A DNA stretch of 64,000 nucleotides from Selaginella tamariscina (GCA_003024785.1 PUQB01000145.1:192001-256000), one strand, 5' to 3'; numbered from the stretch's first letter, positions 41,197 through 55,526 are shown. Made by a program: numbers and translations. The notes: generated by a model not told the origin, from the letters alone.

Positions 41197-41494
41197 GGGT
41201 TTACCATATGTGGGTACTTATTCTCGTCCACGACTTTGATGTTTTCGAGCTTAATGTTGAGATACTGATCCACAGAATGCAAAACCCCGTGATTGCCAAG
41301 TCATTCTTCAGCTCCACAGTAACCTCCTTCCCCACCAGCTCCTTGAAATACGAAAAGAACAGCTGCACACGCACACGCACACGCACACGCACACATACAC
41401 ATACATTAGGCCAGCGTATGAAATTAATACGAAAATATATCAAAAATACAAGAAAAATACGACCCATAAAGAGAATTGAGGAAACACTCACCAT
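40459..41494 (-). CDS. LSM2: U6 snRNA-associated Sm-like protein LSM2
   Basis: Core subunit of the LSm1-7 (cytoplasmic mRNA decay) and LSm2-8 (nuclear U6 snRNA) heptameric rings. Three minus-strand coding exons: the ATG alone (41492-41494), 41205-41362 and 40459-40578. Length is 93 residues, as in known plant LSM2. Exon 2 has LFFSYFKELVGKEVTVELK and NDLAI (Sm1 motif). It lacks one base in a G/T homopolymer junction near 41287; beyond that the frame resumes with the HSVDQYLNIKLEN segment. Exon 3 has SVKNCFIRGSVVRYVQLP (Sm2 motif) and ends RREARGN. The donor of intron 2 is followed almost at once by a 20-base C run (sense). A telo-box AAACCCTA lies at 41521-41528, just upstream of the start. 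The stop is ~395 bases from the GDH start, so the two genes are head-to-tail and close. Confidence 0.92.
41160..41199 (+). repeat. GT repeat joined to a G20 run
   Basis: Dinucleotide GT tract followed by 20 consecutive G (41180-41199), ending a few bases from the LSM2 intron 2 donor on the other strand. CT and TA tracts lie just upstream (about 41106-41155). Confidence 0.9.
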
Positions 41495-41825
41495 TGCGGA
41501 GACGAAGGCGCTCGTCCTGTAAACCCTAGAAATGTGCTCTGTTCTGTTCTAGGGCAAGAAATTAGGGTTGTGTTATGTTATAATTATTATTTTAACAACA
41601 ATTCAAAGCAATAATCTGGTGGTTTAATTTCACACGATCTCTTCAGTTCATAAGTGTTTCTTTTCATGTAAAATCATCGTTAATATTTAGAGAAATACCA
41701 GTTTATAACCAACTGCTTATAATTTAAAATCATTAAAAGTAAGATTAATATGATAAAATCAGCCTCTGGTGAGCTGTATCAATTTCCATGAATAATAAAT
41801 ATTAAATATTAAAATAAAATGATAC

Positions 41826-42345
41826 ACTTCCCTGGGTTGAAGTATATTCTTCTAAGTCTTCGTTTTAAATAAATCCCGTTCCCTAAGAACCATATTGTAT
41901 AGAAGCAAGAAACCGTTTGTGGAGTAGTTTTCACAACTCAGTCCCCTCTTTTAATTACAGTTAATTTAACGATTTATATATATTTAAAGGATATAAATTA
42001 AAAAGACTTTCAACGTTAATGGATTTCACTTATACACATGATTTTATATATAAATTTTCTTTAAATACATGTTTTTCCTTTGTTTTTTTAGTATTTACTA
42101 ATTAATTAGATTTTAACTAATACAAAAGGGGTTGAACTGTGAAAGCGTTCCCCATTTGCGTCCAAACTGTACATCAATTAGTAATTAATTAACTCATAAA
42201 ACGTAATAGTTATTAAATAAAAAATAATGAAATAAATCTATAATTATAAATTAGTTTAATTATTCTCTATATGTTTATTAATACCTACGTCCCATTGTAG
42301 AATTTCATTAAGTCCTTTGTCCAATCGCGTTCTTCATGTATCCCA
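41826..42345 (-). pseudogene. PTAR1-like exon fragments, inverted
   Basis: On the minus strand 42283-42345 matches exon 9 of the PTAR1-like gene (RDWTKDLMKFY; compare 49115-49173) and 41830-41930 matches exon 10 (compare 49297-49400), with intervening AT-rich sequence. They are inverted relative to the main gene at 47.1-49.7 kb and cannot stand alone. Confidence 0.75.
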
Positions 42346-42464
42346 AAATCAGCATAACACACAAAACACATATAATCGATAATAATTAAATTAATCACAT
42401 AAGTTGTTTTTATTTATTTTATTAATTTTCTATTTAAATAATAACTAAATACGTTTTATGAGTG

Positions 42465-42830
42465 ATCTACAGGCATTTTGGATACACAGACGGTTTCTTG
42501 CTCATACTGAATGGGATTTATTTAAACATGAAGAAATTAAATTTGTAGAAGAATATACGTCAAATCACAGTAATAAACAGCGCATCATCTTATAAGTTTT
42601 GGATATATTTCTTGGTAAGTGTATCATTTTAATTTTAATATTTATTTCATCAAAATTGATTATATCACCACATGTAGCTTTTATCATATCAATATTAATT
42701 TTTTAATGATTTTAAAGTTATCAGAAGCTGGCTATAATATGATATTTCTCAAGATATTAACAATGATTTTACAGAAAAGATTGCTTTTAATTATTATTAA
42801 AATAATAATTAAGTTATTTTATCATTCTTA
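42465..42830 (+). pseudogene. PTAR1-like 3' exon fragments, direct
   Basis: Plus-strand copy of exon 10 with acceptor and donor (about 42474-42607; FWIHRRFLAHTEWDLFKHEE) plus the following intron and the very end of exon 11 (about 42775-42800). Exon 10 here reads more cleanly than the copy in the main gene (49293-49447). It lies about 120 bases from the inverted copies, forming a small scrambled cluster. Confidence 0.75.
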
Positions 42831-43234
42831 CACAAATTAAGTACAGTAGTTACACACATATTTACACCCTTTACATACACAACCATAAGGTGCCTTACAG
42901 AAGTATATTAAATTACATGTAATGCACATATCTGTTTAAAAAAATAATTAAATTAATTATTTATGATGCCAGCTCCACCGGTAACCTGTGTAAATTATAT
43001 ATAATTAATTTGGACCATCGGATTAAACGCAGACTAAACAGCTGGGTTACGATGTGAGGTAAAATGGTTTACTACAAGGCATATGTTAAGTAAATATGGT
43101 CACGTAATGCAGTAAATTAAATTTTAGTTAAATTTACTTACACCGGTGGAGGTAGACAAATTTATTTACATGTTTAATTATCACCCGTGGAGATTCTCTT
43201 AATGTTTAAATCAGCAAACATGAAATTTTCATTG

Positions 43235-46200
43235 TTGATTTTAAAATTAAAATTAAACTATTTAAAATTTTAATTATAAATTTAATTTAAAAATCAACAA
43301 CGTATAATATGTAATGTATATAATATAATATTTAAATTTTACTATGTAACATATGGTTTAAAATAGAAATACACTTTGTTTAAGATTGCATATGTAAAAA
43401 ATAAGAGACTATATTAATATTATTTTTTTATGTTTAAACCAACCTATAATTAAAAATTATTAAATAAAATTCAAAAAGGCAAAAGTATTTTTTAGCTTTT
43501 TTTACTAAGAGGTATTATTATATATGCTTGTGCAAAAGTAATAAGAATAAATTAAATACTTAAATTAATTTGTAAATTATATAATTTAAAAGAGTGTTTG
43601 AACAAATGTAATTCTCAATGAAATTAGATAAAATTATAAGATTATTATCATGCCAAGTATAAATTAAAAGTATCATCAATAGTTGCTATATAAAAAACAT
43701 TTTTAAAATTTAAATTGAAAACACATTACTAAATATTTTAAAGATGCTTTTTACAACGTTAAATAATCAATATTGTCAACAATCAAATCAATAAATGTGT
43801 TGATTTTTCCTCTTAAAATCTTTTTATTATTTTATAAAAAATGACCTCTACTCTTTTCTCAACAAACTAAATCAATTTTATTGTTAACTATTATAAATAT
43901 AATACATCTTTCTATATAACAAATACATTTATTTAATTTATAATAATTGTGTTATATTATTTTTCAGTAGTCATTATAATTATAAATGTTTTTTATAATA
44001 TTATCTTTATTATAACCTTCATTATTGCAATGTTAATACAAATAATATTATTTCATCAAGTCTTAATTCTGTAATTAATTTTTACTTTTACTTATATTAT
44101 TTAATATTAATGTTTTTCATTCAATAAAATATTAATGTGTATACAATTAAAAAAAAAATTAAATAATGAAACAATTTTAAAGTTCAAGATGCACATTCCT
44201 ATGTTGAACTAGATTAATCTAAATTCAAACCCGATTTATTTATATTATAATTTAAATTTTTACTATATAAAATATAATAAAAGAATATCACATAATAAAT
44301 CTTAAATAATTTTAAATTTATTTACATGCACTTAATTAATGATTCTAACTAATCATAGTGTAACAACACTTTAACAAACTATCATACATGGCCTAAATAT
44401 TAATTATTAATTTAAATATTAGCCAGTGAATTTTGTAGTATTAAAATATCTAACATGTGTAAATTCATTCACTGATAATTATAACCATTGATTTAAACAT
44501 TATATTAAACAAAACATTTTGTTTAGTGACACATTAAATAAAGTGTTTTGTAATTATAATCAAATGGCTAAATTAAAATTAACAAATGGTGATGACACAT
44601 GCGTAATTATGTTTAATTTATCGTTCAAATATTTTATGCTATTTAATTTTATCGAAAATGAATTAATATAAATTAATTATGTTCCTCATGTAAATTTTAA
44701 TCTCAATTTATATTTGGATCTTTAAATATCTTAAATAAAAACTAACTAAGTGTTATAAATTGTACTATATAAAGAATTTTATAAATAATGATTAAAGTGA
44801 TTACGTAAATCTTTATTATTTATTTGCATAAATTCAACATCTTAAAATAATATATAATTCATTTTTTTCTTCAATTATATAATATACATAATCATTTCTC
44901 TTTTTGTACATATGAAACACATTCAATTTCCATTTTTAATTAATAAAGACTTGTATGTATCATTAAAAAAAAACTTTTTTTTCACATTTTTAAATTTTGA
45001 TGTTATTAAATACTATTGTAATTTTTTTTGAGAACATCTTATTGTCATAATATTGTGATTTTTTAATTTACTTTATATAATTTCATAAAGATACAACAAA
45101 TAAAATATTTAACAAAATTATAAACATTAACATAATTCTATTTTTAAATTATTAATGGATTTGAGAGTGTTTTTTGGTTTGATATCGAATTTAAAATGAA
45201 AATATTTAAAAGTGAAATAATAAAATAAACTATATATATACAAATGAATGATTTGATTTATTACATTTTTAATAAAAAAACTAAAGTGTTTACATTTAAA
45301 ATGAGTATTTAATATGTTGTTAAAGTTACCAGTGTAGATTACTTGCAACTCCAACAAAATAAGGCACAACACATTAAAGATAATATTAACATATGTAAAA
45401 GATGTGATATTAAATTAATATTAATACATACTAAATGTTATTACCCATTAAGATTATGTTAAAACGAATAAATAAAGAATTATGTTTTTTTTTATGTAAT
45501 AGTGAAAAATATTAAGTTTTAATGTTAAATCATTAATATTACAAAGTGGCAAAGTGAAAGCTAACACATCACATTAAAAAAACTAATATATTTCGAAACA
45601 ATTAGAATACTTAGAAATATAATTTATTATGTCACAATATAACATATATAATATATATGCATAATAACAATATTTAAAGCATTATAAATTGGATTATTTA
45701 ATATTTACAAACTTAAATATATACATACATATATTAAAATAGGAATTTCTTTACTTGATAATAGTTTTAAGTTGTTATAAACATTATTAAAGATTATTTT
45801 TGAAAAGTTTAAAAAGTTAAATTTAAATATGCAGCACAAGCTATATGAAATAATTTAAATAATAATGAAATTGTACATGATGAATAATAATTTAAATGTT
45901 TATTTTGAATTATCGATGTTCTTTAAATAAACTTAAAAAAATTAATTTATTGAAATAATGAAGTATTTAGCTTTTATTTTAATTATATAATACAAAATAC
46001 AAAATGGTATAATTGGAATCTTAATAACTTAATATCATTAATAATAATTAAGATTTATTCTTACGATTTGTACTATAATCGAAGAATGTTAAAAATAAAC
46101 ATAAATTTTTTTTTTTAGTCATATAGACATTGATATTTTATTTGAATGAAAAATATTAATTAAATAATTACTACAATAACATACACTAAACAAAATTACA

Positions 46201-46995
46201 TGAATAAAACTTGATAAAATAATATTATTGTATTGACATTGCAATAATAAAAGCTATAATAAGAGTAACATAATAAATAAAAAAACATTTAAAAGTATAA
46301 TGACTACTGAAAAATTAATATAAGTAACATGATTATTATAAAGTAATCAAATGTAAGAGTAAGAAAGATATACTTTATAATAGTTAACTAAAAAAAATTG
46401 GTTTATGTTTTAGCTAATGGGAAAAAAAGTACAAGTCATTTTTTAATAAAATAATAAAAAAATTTAAAGAGAAAAAATCAATACACATTCTGATATATTA
46501 ATGTTGACTTGTTACTTACCAATGTATATGTAGCTTATATTAATTTTAAAAACATCTTTTAAAATATATTGGTATAAATGTATTTATTTAAATTTAAAAA
46601 ATATTTTTTATATCAATTATTGATGGTGTACGAAATCAAATTAAACATTCATTTAAATATATAGTTTACAAATTAATTTAGGTATTTCATTTATTCTTAT
46701 TACTTTTGCTCACGCGCATGTAATAATACTTCTTTTCTTCCTAAAAGTATTAGAAATACTTTCACCTTATTAAACTTTACTATTCAAATTTTGATTTGCT
46801 AATTTGAATTAATGATCGATGCCAACTTGCAAACACATGTTTTCTTTTAAATATAAAACATATATGGTTTATTACGGGTCTATTATAGGCTGATGTGCTT
46901 TTATATCCTATGTTACATTATGAAATACACATTGTTGATTTTTAAATTAAATTATAATTAAAAATTTAATATATTAATTTTAATTTTAAAATCAA
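43235..46995. mobile_element. 3.8-kb foldback element with ~0.9-kb inverted arms
   Basis: The left arm (about 43235-44165) and right arm (about 46090-46995) are imperfect reverse complements over most of their length. Matching anchors include TTGATTTTAAAATTAAAATT at the outer end, 'gcaaaagtaataagaataaa' (43532 region; reverse complement near 46690), 'cagtagtcattata' (43967; 46310 region) and 'attattgcaatg' (44023; 46240 region). Each outer end is itself a ~70-base palindrome. The ~1.9-kb centre is about 80-85% A+T with no recognisable protein. It fits a non-autonomous foldback or long-TIR DNA transposon. Family and target-site duplication are unknown. Confidence 0.7.
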
Positions 46996-47066
46996 ATAAA
47001 TGGCAAATTATAGATTGATTCGTTAATTACTGTTTAGGGTTCGATTTAATTGAACACTGGTTTCTT

Positions 47067-47381
47067 ATGGAAGGCTCTGCGCTAACTCAATTGTGCGAAT
47101 GCTTAGATTCAGATACATACATGTAAGCAAATCATTTTTATATACATTTATTTTTCTCTTTAAAAATTTCAATATTTTTGTTAAAATTTCTTTTTATTTA
47201 AGTGAGGAATTGGGAAAGTCCATCCTTCTGAACTCCCCAGGTTGTGGCAAATGCAAGAGAGCTGTAATGAATCACAGATGGACAGGTGTCGTTTTGGTAT
47301 GGTTCACACAAGCTTGCCATTTCTTCTTCAGTTATCCTCTTTGTACTCTGCTGCAGTATCTGCATTCCGCAATGAAGATGG

Positions 47382-47419
<38 letters not shown>

Positions 47420-47727
47420 AGAATGATATACACATATACACACACATAGATACACACAAGTGGGTTTAACATTGTGTGTTTTTGTTAGATGTATATATGT
47501 AACTGCACACATACCCACACACAGACACACAACACATACAGAGTACTATATACTCGTGAGTATATATTAAACACGTGTGTATGTGTGTGTGCAGAGTGCG
47601 TGTTGTGTATATAAGGGTTATTAGAACTATTTATAGGTACATGCAAGGACAGGTTGATGTCTTACTCAAAAGCATTGGTGGTTTTAAATTCAGATTGCTT
47701 CTGCATGGAATGCAAGGTACTCTCTCA

Positions 47728-47771
<44 letters not shown>

Positions 47772-48913
47772 GCCACGCACACTCTCTCTCTCACACACAC
47801 ACTAATATTTTATTTCTTAGAAAGAGAATTATATTAACCGAGACAAATGAGGAAGTTTAATGGCAGAACTTAGATTATCTACATTGGTTTTATCATTGTA
47901 TCCAAAAAGCGAACAAGCTTGGTGTCAAAGGTTCTTTATTTATGTAACACAGATTGTTAATGACTAAATAAATTAATCAACATGCCTATTAACACTTAAT
48001 ATAGACGCTGGATTATAAAACGTTTGAAGGACATGAAAACTGGCTAGTATACTCGATGCAGAATCGAAACATGTCGGGCTGAGGTCCGTATATAAAGTGA
48101 TATATAAATTATAATTGTTATTTTATTAGTATTTTATTTATTAATAAATAATAACCATAAAGAAACCTCGCTTATATGCTACTATTAATGTTTTAAAGTA
48201 AGATTATGTAATGCATTTACTAATGTCATTAAAGAGGTATCCTATGAATTATCGGGCTTGGAGACAACGTTCTTGGCTGTGCCTTTCATGGATATACTGC
48301 AGGTTTTGTAAACTATTGTGGTAAACTAATATTTTATAACGTTAGAGTAAACAAAATTTAACTTTATTATTTATTTTATGTTTTGATTTACTCCTTTGTT
48401 AATAAATAGGTCAGGAGAGAACTCCATAACACGAAAGAGTGGGTTTCCCATCATGTTTCAGATAATCTGCATTCCATTACCGGAGAGTAAGATTACTAAT
48501 CATATCTTCTGAAACATAGCTGTAAACATATTTAAGCTTAAACATAGCTAATATTTACAGTTTTGCTCTTGCAGTTTTAATAACTCGAATGCTGGACTTC
48601 ATTGGACTTTCTGAAGACAGCTTACTAATATTAAAGGTATTATGGTGTGTGTGTGTGTGTGTGGTTGTGTGTGGTGTGGTGTGTTTAGCGTCTGGAAAAC
48701 CAGTTGTATTTGTAGCCTATACACAGGAGATGCACGTATGTGTGTATCACACGCCTGCATCTCTGTGTATAGTATACAAATATAAACATGCATGTCTGCA
48801 TTTATATGTAATATAAAGCTGCATCAGTACCTGAGTGTGTGTGTGTGTGTGTGTGTAGAGAGAGAGAGAGACAAGCACAGACAATCATATAACTGTAGTG
48901 TGCATATATGTGT

Positions 48914-48949
<36 letters not shown>

Positions 48950-49654
48950 CAGTAGTGTTAGATATAAGCACAGAGAAGTATTTAACTGTAGTGTATGCAT
49001 ATAGTGTTTGTGTATGTGTTGCGTTGTATACAGAGAGAGAGAGAGACAGCATTAGTGTAAGATATAAGCACAGACAAGCATATATCTGTATGGTATGCGT
49101 GTGTGTGTTATGCTGATTTTGGGATACAGGACGAACGAGATTGGACAAAGGACTTATTAAAACTACATCGGACGTGAGATAAAAACATATAGATAATAAT
49201 TAAACTAATTTATAATTGTATTATTTATTATTCATTAATTCTCTAAATAATAACTAAATACGTTTTAAGTTAATTAAACTAATTGACTACAGCAGTTGAT
49301 ACACAGACGTTCTTGCTTCTATACAAATAGAATGGTAATACTGAAGGGATTTATTTAAAAATGAAGAAATTCAATTTGTAGAAGAATATACTTCAATCCA
49401 CCCCTGACAATCATGCATCCTCTTATAAGTTTTGGATATATTTCTTGGTAAGTGTATTATTTATTATTTCATTCAAATTGATCCAGATATTAATATTAAT
49501 TATTAATATTAATATTAATTTTTAATGATTTTAATTCTCAGAAGCTGGTTTTAAAAATGGTATTTTCTAAATGCTAACAATGATTTTGCAGGAAAGAAAC
49601 ACTCCCGAACTGAAGAGATCATGTGAATTTAAACCACCGGGTTATTGCTTTTAA
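47067..49654 (+). CDS. Protein prenyltransferase alpha-repeat protein, PTAR1-like
   Basis: Related to PTAR1, which in animals is the alpha subunit of geranylgeranyltransferase III; a cytosolic prenylation role in plants is inference. Exons (GT-AG): 47067-47122, 47203-47380, 47637-47716, 47821-47930, 48005-48091, 48235-48302, 48410-48486, 48575-48636, 49130-49173, 49293-49447 and 49592-49654. Alpha-repeat signatures appear in order: LSLYPKSEQAWCQRRWIIKR (exons 4-5), YPMNYRAWRQRSW (exon 6), KEWVSHHVSDN (exon 7), LDFIGLSEDSLLILK (exon 8) and DERDWTKDLLKLHRT (exon 9). A degraded IHRR in exon 10 corresponds to LWIHRRFL. It ends PPGYCF. Exons 2, 3, 4, 5 and 10 each need small frame corrections, mostly one missing base. 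Copies of its 3' exons lie at 41.8-42.8 kb. The start follows the ATG that begins a clean first exon; it is less certain than the rest. Confidence 0.72.
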
Positions 49655-51759
49655 TTATTGTTAAAATAGTAATTAAGTAATATTATCATTCTTTATACAC
49701 ACATTTACAAGTAGGGTTGCATATTTAACATCATAATAAATAATTTAAGTAGTGTATAAATTATTGTTTGACATTCAAAGTAATTAATGTTAATAAATAT
49801 AATGAAACCAAACGTAACAAAGATTTCATCAGCACAAACCATACAAGTACAAATCGTCTAAATATTGTTTAAAGCTGAGTCACCCTTACCTTGAACAGTT
49901 AATATATAATATTTAAATATCAATTATTAAAATTTAAATTTAACATGGTGGTTAGTGTATGCAACATCTATGCATGATTTAAACACACAATGTATGCTTA
50001 ATATAAACATATTTATATGATATATGCATATTGTACATGCTAGCATTAACGGTATAATGTTATTATAAGTTTTTTTTGTACAAATGGTTTGGGTCGAAGA
50101 CCCTTTTAACTTAAATAAAAAAATTTTATTTTTATTTAATATTAAATTTATATATTATTAATTATATAATAGTATATACCTACATATCAATGTGTATTAA
50201 TGTGATAGCATATAATATATATAATAAAACATTATATATATATAAAGTGATGTATATATGATATAACATTTTGTATGTAACATTTTAAAATATTTAATCG
50301 TAAGATTTTTATTTCTTTTTAATATAAATTTTTCAATTTTATAGACATCCGATTCTTATTTTATCTTTAGAAACACGTTAATACTTATGTTTATAATAAA
50401 AATTATTTTGTTTTGCTTAAAATTATCTTATTGAAATGTTTTTCTTGTAAATTATTTATAATTAGGAATTGTAAATGTTTATTATTCCAAAAGTATAAAA
50501 TAGTTTTAATATATGTAACATTTACATTATAATTCTATATAATTCGAGTGGTCATGTTACTTATTATTTTATTATAATATTATATCTTATATAATTTTTT
50601 ACGATTATTTTTATTATTTGTCAAATTGAATATATTATATTAACAAGTAAAGATAATTATATACATGATTTATTTATTTATTTATGCTAATGTTATATAC
50701 ATTTATAAATATTTGAACTTGTGTAGTTTTAATATAAGTTTTATTATACGATTCATTTCATATTTTTCAATTTAATAAGAATTATAAAAATTTCTTTTAT
50801 ACATTAAATGATCATCCTTATTTATAAAAATTATTACAATATTAAATAACCTATATAAATATTTTTAAAATAGATAACATTAAAATAAAAATATGAAACA
50901 TTAAAAATATTATTATTAATGAAGTATGTTAAAGAATTATGAATTTATTAAATATAATATTATAAATTTTACATTATTGACATTATGAATTTAATTATCC
51001 TTCTTATAATTTATTATTATATCATGATTTTATCTTGTATTTTAATTATTTTTCATTTCTTATGTACTTTGTAAATTTTTAAAAGTTGTATATTTATTTT
51101 TTTCATCTTTTATCTGTCATTTAAAATATCTTATCTTAATTATATATATATATATATTAAAAATATAGATTGAATATTTTTAAATAATTTTATTAAAACT
51201 TTAAGTAAATCCATACATATATAGATTGTTATAACAAAAACATTATTTCTTTTTTGAATGAAATATGTTATTGTTTAAATGTTTATTTTTTAAATATAGA
51301 CTTTTGATTTAAATGTGCAAGTTTAATATAATTTTAAAATTATTATATAATGTATATAGTAAATACTTTATACTATTACTATAATATATATAATTAATAT
51401 TACATAGTATGTAATGTCCTAAAAGTAGATTAAGTAATTTATATGAATATAAATTATAGTTATTTAAGTTATATTATGTATACAAATTCAAAACAATACA
51501 AAGAAATTTGATAATGAAATCGTTTTAACAAATGAAATAGTTATATTTAATTTGAATTTTATAATTATAATTAAATCATAAATAATGTAATTGAATTATG
51601 TTTTCTTTATTTAAATTTTATAATTTTGTTGCAGTTTTCTTTATTTTTTCATTTAAATTTATGATTTTCTCTTTTCAAATTCAAATAAAATCTTATTTTC
51701 AACTTAAAAGATGACTATATGTGATATATCCCAAATATATTTTGATATTATTTTTAAAT

Positions 51760-51800
<41 letters not shown>

Positions 51801-52095
51801 TATTTAAGAAATAATATTAAAACATATTCCATACATAATTTAAGTTATGTTTGAAACATAGAGCAAAAATTGATTAGTCATTACATACAACAATTTTCTC
51901 ATTAATGATCCATATATATATATATATATGCATAGATATGTGTTTTTAACGACGATTCAGAGAATATACTTTGTATATACTCAGAATTAGGGTTTAATGG
52001 TTTAGGGTTTAATAAGTTTAGTAAGTAGATTGAAATTTAGGGCTGTTCCGATGCTCAATGTGTGAGAAGAAGCAGGTTACAGGAAGAGTTTGTAA
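49655..52095. other. Very AT-rich intergenic DNA; telo-boxes near end
   Basis: No gene recognised; long runs of A/T only. Close to the PPR gene, TTAGGGTTTAA (51987-51997) and TTTAGGGTTTAA (52001-52012) form a tandem telo-box, a plausible promoter/5' leader element. Confidence 0.5.
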
Positions 52096-52304
52096 ATGGC
52101 GCTTCGTGCATACTGCGGGAGAGGGAGGAGGATAATTGCGTATATAACCGAGTTGGAAAAGCGTCGCGGGCAGGGGATGTGTCGAGGTATGTGAAGCTCT
52201 TACAATGGTGTGCAAATTCAAGAGCATTACTAGAAGGGAGAAGAATACATATGCAATTATCCAAGCACGGCCTATTAGTACAAGGTAAACAATGATAAGT
52301 TATC

Positions 52305-52337
<33 letters not shown>

Positions 52338-53661
52338 CATGAATGTATTTATATGTACTTATGAATAATGTGACTAAGAATACACAGATTAGAGATAGAA
52401 CAAACGGGTATATTGGTGAAATTGTGTATACGTAAGTGCGTATGAACAAATGTAAATAATTCAGTGTTTTCTTCATGTAATTGCGAATGCAGAATACATA
52501 TGGACCTTTATATCTGTGTTATACATATACGGATAACAAATCTGAGCAAAGGTTTATTGAAATCACTAACATGTCTGTTCATATACACACACACATGCAT
52601 ATATAAGCAAACTATGTGAAGTTACTGCTATACACTATAAAAGATCTAAGTGTAATGCAATTACACACACATCATTTTTCCGGAAAGGGAATTTTTATGG
52701 AAACTACATTATTACACACACACGTGTGTGTGTGTGTGTATATATATATATAGAGAGAGAGAGAGAGTTGTATTAGGTACATATTAGTAATACATATATA
52801 GCACTTTCTGTATGGAAGCATATCTAACAAGATTGCATATACCCAGGTGGAAAGTATCGTTTTGGCAAACCATCTTGTGAACATGTATGCAAAATGCCGA
52901 AAACTTGATGAGGCCAACTTGGTGTTTGATAAAATTCAAAGGAAGAATCTTTACTCCTGGACGTCATCATGCCCAGGCAGGTAAACCTTTTACACAGAAG
53001 TACACACACACACGTATGTTGTGTGTGTGTGTGTCTGTCATATATTATTATATGATTGTCAGTAATATATATCTCAGGGGATAGCAAGGAGATTGTAAAG
53101 ATGCTCGAGAGTATGCGAAGGGATGGTGTGAAGCCTGATGATATAACATATATAAATTCTCTTGCATCATGTACAACACCATCGGATTTGCCCAATGGAA
53201 TACATATACATGATATAATTGCAGACTCGGATTTTTATTATGATGTGAAAGTGGGCAATGCATTGATCAATATGTTAAGAACTGTGGCAATATATTCCAT
53301 GCTAATCGAGGCAAGTGTGTGAGTGTGTTATATTACCCAATGTATAAATATCTTATTTTCATTTGTAATAGGCTATACTAAGATATATTATATTTATTAT
53401 GATTATAATTTTGTAATAATTGTGGTGGTATTTATATAATAATGTATTACTTGTAATTCGTTTTAGAATAGTCTTCTCGAAGATGCCTATTCGTAATGTG
53501 ATCACATGGACAACCATAACCTCAGCTCATGCTCTTCATGGTCATGTCAAGGAAGCTCTTAACCTTTTCAGGTAATACGCACACACACACACACACACAC
53601 ACTTTACGTACTATATGGTACATATATAGACAGGCCTATGATTTGATATATATTTATGTAC

Positions 53662-53756
<95 letters not shown>

Positions 53757-54938
53757 CATAAATATGTGTGTGTGTGGGCGTATTACCTGAATTGTTAACT
53801 ATATATATATATAAGTTTGATAGGTTTATGCAGCTTATTGGTGTAAGAGCGAACAAATGTGCCATGTTAACAATACTCAATGCATGCAACTTCCAGCCGT
53901 ACTACACGAGGGCAGAATGATCCACTCCTGCATCTCCCAGTACGGACTCGACTCGGACATTGTTGTACGGAACTCAATGATCAGCATGTACGGACGATGT
54001 GGAGATGCAGAATCTGCCAGGAGGATATTCGATGAAACTCTCTTTAAGGTGTTTGCATGGTGTATGTGTGGTCTACGTGTATAACTAAAGAATCATATAC
54101 ACACGTACACACACAAAAAAAAACAAAACAAAACAAAACGTTAATGTTCGTTGTATGTAAGTATGTGTGTATTATATATTATTGTGTACTTCGAAATGTC
54201 TATGCTACTTAGTATGCGTGTGCAAATGTACATAGATACTAATATATCCTGTTTTAAGGACTTGGTATCGTGGAATGCGATGATTTCGGCATATGCTCGG
54301 AATAACCAAGTGGAAGATGCTGTGGGAATATACTTGAAAATGCAGATTAAGGCAGATAAGATTACGTACGTGGCACTACTTGCGATCGTTGATGATATCG
54401 GACTTGGAAGAGTTCTTCAGAAGAGGATCCTCGATGAAGGCTTAGATAAAGATACGATTGTGTGCAACTCACTTATAACTATGTATGGAAGGTGTGGAAG
54501 ACATTCGGAGTATGTATACAGAGAGAAACACATAGATATAACAATTTTTTGTATACATAATATTTATGCATGCATGCATGCATGCAACTTTACAAATTAC
54601 TAAGTTTAGCATATCTGTTTGTAACACACACACACACACTCGCATATTTATACATACATTTATGTGTGTATTCATATACAAAGCTATCTAGTAAAGTTTA
54701 CTATCTAGTAAAGTTAAGCATATGTTTGTAACACACACACTCACATATTTTATACATACATGTATGACAGACACACACACACGGGGGGGGGGATAATTAA
54801 CTGCTGGTTGTGAAACTGTTCCTGCTTTAAACTATATTTACATGTATGGCAGTGCATATATTCAGATAAATTCTTTGTATGTTGATGTTTATTACACACT
54901 CAGATGTCTGTGTGTGTGTGTGTGTATATATATAGAGA

Positions 54939-55027
<89 letters not shown>

Positions 55028-55437
55028 AGGGAGAGAGATGTATGTATATGTATATGTATATTATATTGTATTAATTATACAATGCATATTCTTATTTGCT
55101 TTGTTCTCTATGTGTGTGTCTTTGTTTTGTTTGGTTTTTTCTTTATCAAATGTGACGACATACTTTCATATATTGTAATTCTAATATTATATAAACCAGT
55201 ATGACATATGACTAGGCACGAGAAGTGTTTGACAAGATGAAGACACGTAACGTGATTACGTGGACGAGTATAATTTCCACGTATGCAAAACAGAAAATGG
55301 TGTTGGAAGCTCGTGAACTGTTTGATGGGATGCTGACCAAAATTAGCGATCCAGATGCAGTCTCGTTTGTCCAATACTCAACGTGTTTGCTGATTCATCA
55401 GCATTAGAGCAAGGTAAAATGTATAAATGAAATCGTA

Positions 55438-55526
<89 letters not shown>

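Noticed and set aside
54842-55204. Open frame with a poly-glycine core
   Set aside because: Created by the 86-base G run inside a PPR intron.
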